From positions 211,469-221,873 of the forward strand of contig NQOP01000001.1 of assembly GCA_003585845.1 (NCBI GenBank): a stretch of 10,405 bases of DNA, written 5' to 3'. Positions 5,727-10,405 of this stretch are shown piece after piece. The position numbers and the translations under genes are program-made. Each line of letters begins with the position of its first letter. Position 1 is the stretch's first letter. The stretch comes from Bifidobacteriaceae bacterium NR021 (GTDB taxonomy: Bacteria; Actinomycetota; Actinomycetes; Actinomycetales; Bifidobacteriaceae). The notes under the pieces were generated by a model. It was given only the letters and a program-made list of their open reading frames with translations, had not been told where the DNA came from and ran no database searches.

Positions 5727-6236
5727 TTGACGCATAGAGATGTGCGTGTGAAACGGCTACGTACTCGCGTAGCCGTTTTTGCACTGATTGTTTTTATTGG
5801 TGTTGTGCTAGATCGCATAACAAAACTTTGGGCTTTGGCGACGCTTAGTGACGGGAAAAACATTGAGCTTGTGCCGCACTTGCTTTCTTTAACTCTTGTA
5901 CGAAATCCTGGAGCATCATTTGGTTTAGGTTCTTCTTTTACATGGGTTATTAGCGTATTAGCTTGTGCTGCTTGTGGTGCAATGACAGCTGCTGTTAAGC
6001 ACACAAAATCTTTGTATTGGACTATTGCGTTTGCTCTAGCGTTTGCTGGAGCTTTTGGAAACCTCCTTGATAGAGCTCAATATGCTCAAGGTTTTTTGAA
6101 TGGCAAAGTCGTAGATTTTATAAACTACGGTTGGTCTGTTGGCAACGTTGCAGATATTGAGCTTATGTTTGCAGGAATCGCAGTTGTATGCCTTATTTTG
6201 ATTGGGATTCCTCTTTTAGAGCATGCCGATGAGTGA
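5727..6236 (+). CDS. lspA: Lipoprotein signal peptidase (signal peptidase II)
   Basis: A 169-residue membrane aspartyl protease that removes the signal peptide of prolipoproteins after lipid attachment by Lgt. Four hydrophobic segments lie at about 15-33, 68-90, 96-114 and 144-164. Family motifs are present: RNPGASFGL (59-67), GNLLDR (111-116), the catalytic Asp130 in KVVDF and the second catalytic Asp143 in NVAD. The start is uncertain. TTG 5727 has only a weak CGGA upstream; in-frame GTG codons at 5742 and 5748 are alternatives, and the last would give a short basic N-terminus directly before the first membrane segment. A perfect terminator-like hairpin covers the codons after GTG 5748. The 3' end overlaps the next gene by 14 bases, which suggests coupled translation. 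Confidence 0.95.
   Translation: MTHRDVRVKRLRTRVAVFALIVFIGVVLDRITKLWALATLSDGKNIELVPHLLSLTLVRNPGASFGLGSSFTWVISVLACAACGAMTAAVKHTKSLYWTIAFALAFAGAFGNLLDRAQYAQGFLNGKVVDFINYGWSVGNVADIELMFAGIAVVCLILIGIPLLEHADE
5751..5780 (+). terminator. Terminator-like hairpin inside the lspA 5' coding region
   Basis: AAACGGCTACG (5751-5761) and CGTAGCCGTTT (5768-5778) are perfect complements over 11 bp with a six-base loop TACTCG. The right arm runs into TTTTT (5776-5780). This is the full form of an intrinsic terminator, yet it encodes residues 9-18 of LspA counted from TTG 5727. It may end most divIVA transcripts or act as an attenuator opened by ribosomes starting lspA. Confidence 0.75.
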
Positions 6237-7185
6237 TATTTGCTTTGAAGTTACAAGCCAATTTTCCGGCTGCAGATTTGACGTTTGCTTATCAAAACTA
6301 ATGGGGGTTTCGCGTGCAAATGCGATATCTCTTATTGAGTGTAACCAAGCGAAAATCTTAGGTAGGAAATCACAAAAATCCTCCATTTTGCAAGATGGAG
6401 ATACGATTGTTGTCAATCAAGAAGAAAGTGCAGAACAAAAAGTAACAGCACAGCAAAAAGAAGAGCAAAATAATAAATCTTCTGTATGTAATATTCCAAT
6501 CATTTACAACGACGATGATGTTGTTGTAATAGATAAGCCTGTTGGAGTTGCCTCTCACGCAGCAAAGGGATGGAGTGGGCCGACAGTTCCAGAATGCCTA
6601 GAAGCTGCTGGAATAGATATAAAAACAACGCTGTGCGACGAATCGCGCAAAGGAATCGTAAGCAGATTAGACGTTGGAACAAGCGGATTAATGCTAATTT
6701 GTAAAACAGACTTTGCCTATGAAGCAATGAAAAATCAGTTTGCAAAGCATATCGTTAAAAAAACGTATCATGCGCTTGTTCAAGGAGACTTAGCGCAAGA
6801 TAAAGCTACTATTGAGGCTCCTATAGGTCGTGCAAAAGTATCTGATTTTCGTTTTACTATTACTTCGGAAGGCAAGCCTGCTGTTACGCACTGGGATGTG
6901 CTTGAGCGTTTTGGTCAAGCAACGTTAGTAAGCGTTAATTTGGAAACTGGCCGCACTCATCAAATCCGCGTGCATTTTACTTCTATTGGTCACCCTTTGG
7001 TTGGGGATTCAATGTATGGAGCGAACCCAGTTTTGGCTCAAAAACTTGGGTTGCAACGTCAATGGTTGCATTCTATGGAACTTACTTTTACGCATCCTCG
7101 CACGGGTAAATCAGTGACGGTTAAGTCGCATTATCCTCTTGATTTGCAACACGCGTTAGAAGCTATGCGAGCATTATTAAAGTAA
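6223..7185 (+). CDS. rluD: RluA/RluD-family pseudouridine synthase
   Basis: A 320-residue RNA pseudouridine synthase, probably acting on 23S rRNA; the exact uridine target cannot be read from the sequence. Residues about 10-62 form an S4 RNA-binding domain. A hydrophilic Gln/Glu/Lys linker (about 66-85) leads to the catalytic domain, with IDKPVGVASH, the core motif SRLDVGTSGLM carrying catalytic Asp150, and GRTHQIRVHF (243-252). The motif usually reads HRLD in this family; here Ser147 replaces His. His is not the catalytic residue, so activity is expected. The ATG at 6223 overlaps lspA by 14 bases; ATG 6229 would overlap by 8. No strong Shine-Dalgarno is seen, which fits reinitiation after lspA. 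A synthase gene in this place, between lspA and dnaE, is usual in actinobacteria. Confidence 0.9.
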   Translation: MPMSDICFEVTSQFSGCRFDVCLSKLMGVSRANAISLIECNQAKILGRKSQKSSILQDGDTIVVNQEESAEQKVTAQQKEEQNNKSSVCNIPIIYNDDDVVVIDKPVGVASHAAKGWSGPTVPECLEAAGIDIKTTLCDESRKGIVSRLDVGTSGLMLICKTDFAYEAMKNQFAKHIVKKTYHALVQGDLAQDKATIEAPIGRAKVSDFRFTITSEGKPAVTHWDVLERFGQATLVSVNLETGRTHQIRVHFTSIGHPLVGDSMYGANPVLAQKLGLQRQWLHSMELTFTHPRTGKSVTVKSHYPLDLQHALEAMRALLK

Positions 7186-7216
7186 CGTTTTTGTATTTTT
7201 TCAGTCAACTTTCGCT

Positions 7217-7222
7217 TATAGA
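7217..7222 (+). promoter_or_regulatory. Candidate -10 box for leaderless dnaE transcript
   Basis: TATAGA at 7217-7222 lies 9 bases before the dnaE ATG, so a start about seven bases after the box would nearly coincide with the first base of the start codon. TTGTAT at 7191-7196 is the nearest -35-like sequence, but the 20-base gap is too long to be convincing. Confidence 0.28.
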
Positions 7223-7231
7223 ATATCTTTT

Positions 7232-10200
7232 ATGACTCAGCCGGAAACCAATTTTGTGCATTTACACAATCACACGCATTATTCACTTCTAGATGGTGCG
7301 TCAAAAATACCTGATTTAGTAGCGCGTGCTAAAGAATTAGGCATGCCGGCTGTTGCAATTACGGATCATGGCAACATGCATGGCGCGTATGAAATGTGGA
7401 GCACGGCTGTAAAAGCTGGGATTAAGCCAATTATTGGCATAGAAGCGTATGTTACTCCGGAAACAGCAAGACAAGACAAAAGTCGCGTGCATTGGGGCAC
7501 GGAAGATCAGCGTGCAGATGACGTTTCTGGCGGCGGTTTAATTACGCATATGACTTTGTGGGCGGAAAACGATACCGGCTTAACAAATCTTCTTAAAGCT
7601 TCGTCTGTTGCAAATCTTGAAGGCCGTGTAATGCGCTACCCGCGTATGGATAAAGACGTTCTTTCAACCTACTCAAAAGGTGTAATTGCGTCTTCAGGAT
7701 GCCCTTCTGGAATTATTCAGACGCGTCTTCGTTTAGGTCAGTTCAAAGAGGCTTTGCGAGCAGCTGGTGAGTTTCAAGATATTTTCGGGCGTGACAATTT
7801 CTTTATTGAGCTTATGAATCACGGGCTTTCTATTGAAACGCGCGTAACTAAAGACTTGCTTGAAATTGCAAAAAAGCTTAACGCACCTCTTCTTGCAACG
7901 AACGATTTGCATTACGTTCATGAAGAAGATCGTGAAGCGCAAGATGCTATGCTTTGCATTAATTCCGGCTCGCGCTTGGACGATCCTGACCGTTTTAAGT
8001 TTGACGGTTCCGGATACTATTTGAAGTCCGCTGAGCAAATGCGTGAGCTTTTTAAAGAGTTTCCAGAAGCTTGCGATAACACGCTTGAGATTGCTCGTCG
8101 ATGCAATGTTATGTTCGACGACGGCGAAGATGGCGCTTTTATGCCGCAATTTGACTGCCCGGAAGGTTGGGATGAGACTTCGCTATTCCTTAAAAAAGTT
8201 GAGGAAGGTTTGGAGCGTCGTTACAATAACAACATTCCAATGGAAGTTTTAAAGCAGGCTGATTACGAGTGCGGTGTGATTTGCCAAATGCAGTTCTGCG
8301 GATACTTTTTAGTTGTTGCAGATTATATTAATTGGGCTAAAGCGCATGGCGTAATGGTTGGACCTGGTCGTGGTTCTGCTGCAGGTGCTATGGTTGCGTA
8401 CGCAATGGGCATAACAGAGCTTGATCCTATGAAGCACGGTCTGATTTTCGAACGCTTCTTAAACCCTGAGCGCGTATCCTTGCCTGATATTGACGTTGAT
8501 TTTGACCCGGATGGTCGAGCTAAAGTTCTTGAATACGTGGGCGAAAAATACGGTAGAGATAAAGTAGCTCAGTGCGTTATTTACGGAACTATTAAAACGA
8601 AGCAAGCTCTTAAAGATTCAGCTCGAATTATGGGATACGAGTTTTCAGTAGGCGAAAAAATTACGAAAGTTCTTCCTCCTGCTAAAAACGGCAAAGATAT
8701 GAGCTTGCATGATATTTTCGACGAAAAATCAAAGCGTTACGCTGAAGCGCGCGAGTTCCGCGAAATGTACGACACGGATCCAGATACTCATCGCATTACC
8801 GAAGAAGCTAAGGGCATTGAAGGTTTGATTCGTCAAACTGGTGTGCACGCTTGTGCAACAATCATGGGTTCGGAGCCAATCACAAACACTTCGCCGCTTT
8901 TAGAGCGCACTGACGGTACTATTACTACAACTTTTGAGTACCACACTTGTGAAACGCTCGGTCTTGTAAAAATGGACTTTTTGGGGCTTTCCAACTTAAC
9001 GGTTATTCGCGATACTTTGCGAAATATCGAAAATAATGGGAAGGATCCGATTGATTATACTAAGATTCCGTTAGACGATAAAGCTACTTATCAACTGCTT
9101 TCTAGAGGTGACACTTTAGGCGTTTTCCAGCTTGATTCCGACGGTATGCGTGCGCTTCTACGTACTTTGAAACCGGATAATTTCAACGATATTTCGGCTT
9201 TGATTGCACTTTACAGACCTGGTCCTATGGATATGGATTCGCACACGAATTATGCTAAGCGCAAGAACGGTTTGCAAGATATTATCCCTATTCATCCAGA
9301 AGTTGAAAAGCCTCTTAAGGAAGTTTTGGACGAAACTTACGGTTTGATTGTTTACCAGGAGCAGGTGCAGTCTGCAGCGCGTATTTTAGCAGGCTACAGT
9401 CTTGGTAAAGCAGATGTGTTGCGTCGAGCAATGGGCAAGAAAAAGCCGGAAGTGCTGGCAAAAGAGCAAGTGCCGTTCTTTGAAGGTATGAAAGCTCACG
9501 GATATTCTGAAGAAGCTGCACAAGCTGTGTGGGATGTTTTGGTTCCGTTCTCTGGTTACGCGTTTAATAAAGCTCACTCTGCAGCTTACGGCTTGATTTC
9601 TTACTGGACGGCATACTTAAAAACGCATTATCCTGTGGAATTTATGGCAGCTTTGCTTCAAAACGAACGTACAAATAAAGACAAAACCGCACTGTACTTG
9701 GGCGAGGCAAGACGCATGGGTATTCAAGTTTTGCAGCCTGATGTGAACGAGTCTGTTCTTGAGTATTCTGCAGTTGGAGATGTTGTGCGCTTTGGTTTGG
9801 GCGCTATTCGTAACGTTGGAGACAAAGCAGTAAACGATATTATTGCTGAGCGCGAAGGTGATCGCGGACGTTTCGTAAACTTTATGGATTTCGTACAACG
9901 TGTTCCTATTAGTGCACTCAATCGACGTTTAGTAGAATCACTTATTAAAGCTGGAGCTTTTGATTCTATTGATTCAAATCGTCGTGCTCTATTTCAAATT
10001 TGTGATCCTGCGATTGATTCTGTGATTGCGCTTAAGCGTAAGCAGGCAGAAGGTCAGTTTGATTTATTTGCTGATCTTGATTCGTCTTCTGACTCGGATG
10101 ACGACAATGGTATGGGAGATATGCAAATTACTGTACCTGATGTTGAAGAGTGGGATAAAAAAACAAAGCTTAATTTTGAGCGAGAAATGCTTGGATTGTA

Positions 10201-10405
10201 CGTTTCTGACCATCCACTAAGTGGATTGTCTGCAGTTTTGGCAGATTTACGTGAGATGTCAATCGCACAACTAATCGACAGAGCAAGAACTATGAGCGAT
10301 GGTCAGCAAGTAACTATTGCAGGCTTAGTTACAAGCGTAGATAGGCGAGTGTCTCGAAAAGGTAACGCTTGGGCGATTGTCACTGTTGAAGACATGGAAA
10401 GTTCA
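7232..10405 (+). CDS. dnaE: DNA polymerase III alpha subunit (3' end outside window)
   Basis: The replicative DNA polymerase catalytic subunit of the C family, open for 1058 codons and cut by the window end; DnaE1 proteins are usually about 1150-1200 residues. The PHP domain (about 8-280) has all its metal-binding marks: HLHNHTHYSLLDG (10-22), TDHGN (44-48), Glu71, Cys157 in SGCPSG and NDLH (224-227). In mycobacterial DnaE1 an intact PHP domain gives 3'-5' proofreading, and the same is inferred here. The palm carries VGPGRGS (376-382) and the metal-binding aspartates in PDIDVDFD (Asp421, Asp423) and KMDFLG (Asp582). A tandem HhH region and the start of the OB fold (QQVTIAGLV) follow a short Asp/Ser-rich stretch near residue 955. 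The ATG at 7232 has no Shine-Dalgarno. It lies 46 bases after the synthase gene. Confidence 0.97.
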   Translation, partial: MTQPETNFVHLHNHTHYSLLDGASKIPDLVARAKELGMPAVAITDHGNMHGAYEMWSTAVKAGIKPIIGIEAYVTPETARQDKSRVHWGTEDQRADDVSGGGLITHMTLWAENDTGLTNLLKASSVANLEGRVMRYPRMDKDVLSTYSKGVIASSGCPSGIIQTRLRLGQFKEALRAAGEFQDIFGRDNFFIELMNHGLSIETRVTKDLLEIAKKLNAPLLATNDLHYVHEEDREAQDAMLCINSGSRLDDPDRFKFDGSGYYLKSAEQMRELFKEFPEACDNTLEIARRCNVMFDDGEDGAFMPQFDCPEGWDETSLFLKKVEEGLERRYNNNIPMEVLKQADYECGVICQMQFCGYFLVVADYINWAKAHGVMVGPGRGSAAGAMVAYAMGITELDPMKHGLIFERFLNPERVSLPDIDVDFDPDGRAKVLEYVGEKYGRDKVAQCVIYGTIKTKQALKDSARIMGYEFSVGEKITKVLPPAKNGKDMSLHDIFDEKSKRYAEAREFREMYDTDPDTHRITEEAKGIEGLIRQTGVHACATIMGSEPITNTSPLLERTDGTITTTFEYHTCETLGLVKMDFLGLSNLTVIRDTLRNIENNGKDPIDYTKIPLDDKATYQLLSRGDTLGVFQLDSDGMRALLRTLKPDNFNDISALIALYRPGPMDMDSHTNYAKRKNGLQDIIPIHPEVEKPLKEVLDETYGLIVYQEQVQSAARILAGYSLGKADVLRRAMGKKKPEVLAKEQVPFFEGMKAHGYSEEAAQAVWDVLVPFSGYAFNKAHSAAYGLISYWTAYLKTHYPVEFMAALLQNERTNKDKTALYLGEARRMGIQVLQPDVNESVLEYSAVGDVVRFGLGAIRNVGDKAVNDIIAEREGDRGRFVNFMDFVQRVPISALNRRLVESLIKAGAFDSIDSNRRALFQICDPAIDSVIALKRKQAEGQFDLFADLDSSSDSDDDNGMGDMQITVPDVEEWDKKTKLNFEREMLGLYVSDHPLSGLSAVLADLREMSIAQLIDRARTMSDGQQVTIAGLVTSVDRRVSRKGNAWAIVTVEDMESS

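Overview
The window looks like a piece of an AT-rich actinobacterial chromosome. The best fit is the family Bifidobacteriaceae, and within it a low-GC lineage such as Gardnerella. This is inferred from the gene order yggT-divIVA-lspA-rluD-dnaE, from a DivIVA/Wag31-like protein with a long coiled-coil tail, and from a DnaE1-type polymerase with an intact PHP domain, all in AT-rich codon usage. The species cannot be proven from the sequence alone. Nearly everything is core chromosome. I see no insertion sequence, phage gene, CRISPR array or toxin-antitoxin pair.

Bases 1-2360 hold the 3' end of one ABC exporter half and a complete second half, overlapping by a few bases. The first has a degenerate ATPase site (Asp for the catalytic Glu, Gln for the switch His). 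The second has the canonical Glu and His but an LSQGQ signature. Together they form a heterodimeric exporter of the TM287/288, BmrCD or LmrCD type.

Bases 2361-2700 are an RNA block: a putative promoter, tRNA-Asp(GUC), a compact intrinsic terminator, tRNA-Phe(GAA) and a bidirectional terminator. galE (UDP-glucose 4-epimerase) follows on the minus strand and converges on that terminator. A 173-base divergent region (3713-3885) separates galE from yggT. It holds a perfect TATAAT box for galE embedded in a small palindrome, and a cluster of TGCAT/ATGC motifs.

Bases 3886-10405 are a plus-strand run typical of actinobacteria: yggT (membrane protein), divIVA (polar growth and division scaffold), lspA (lipoprotein signal peptidase II), an RluA/RluD-family pseudouridine synthase, and dnaE (replicative polymerase alpha subunit, cut by the window end after 1058 codons). 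lspA and the synthase gene overlap and are probably translationally coupled. In many actinobacteria this run follows ftsZ and sepF; here galE and tRNAs lie upstream instead.

The most unusual signals are: (1) a perfect 11-bp stem with a U tract, a textbook intrinsic terminator, lying inside the first codons of lspA and preceded by a second long RNA hairpin after divIVA; (2) nine tandem 11-residue repeats in the DivIVA tail with invariant Ala and Tyr; (3) a terminator squeezed between two tRNA genes with a -10-like box just 5' of it; (4) a dnaE start with no Shine-Dalgarno and a possible leaderless promoter. No clear new multi-gene system is present.
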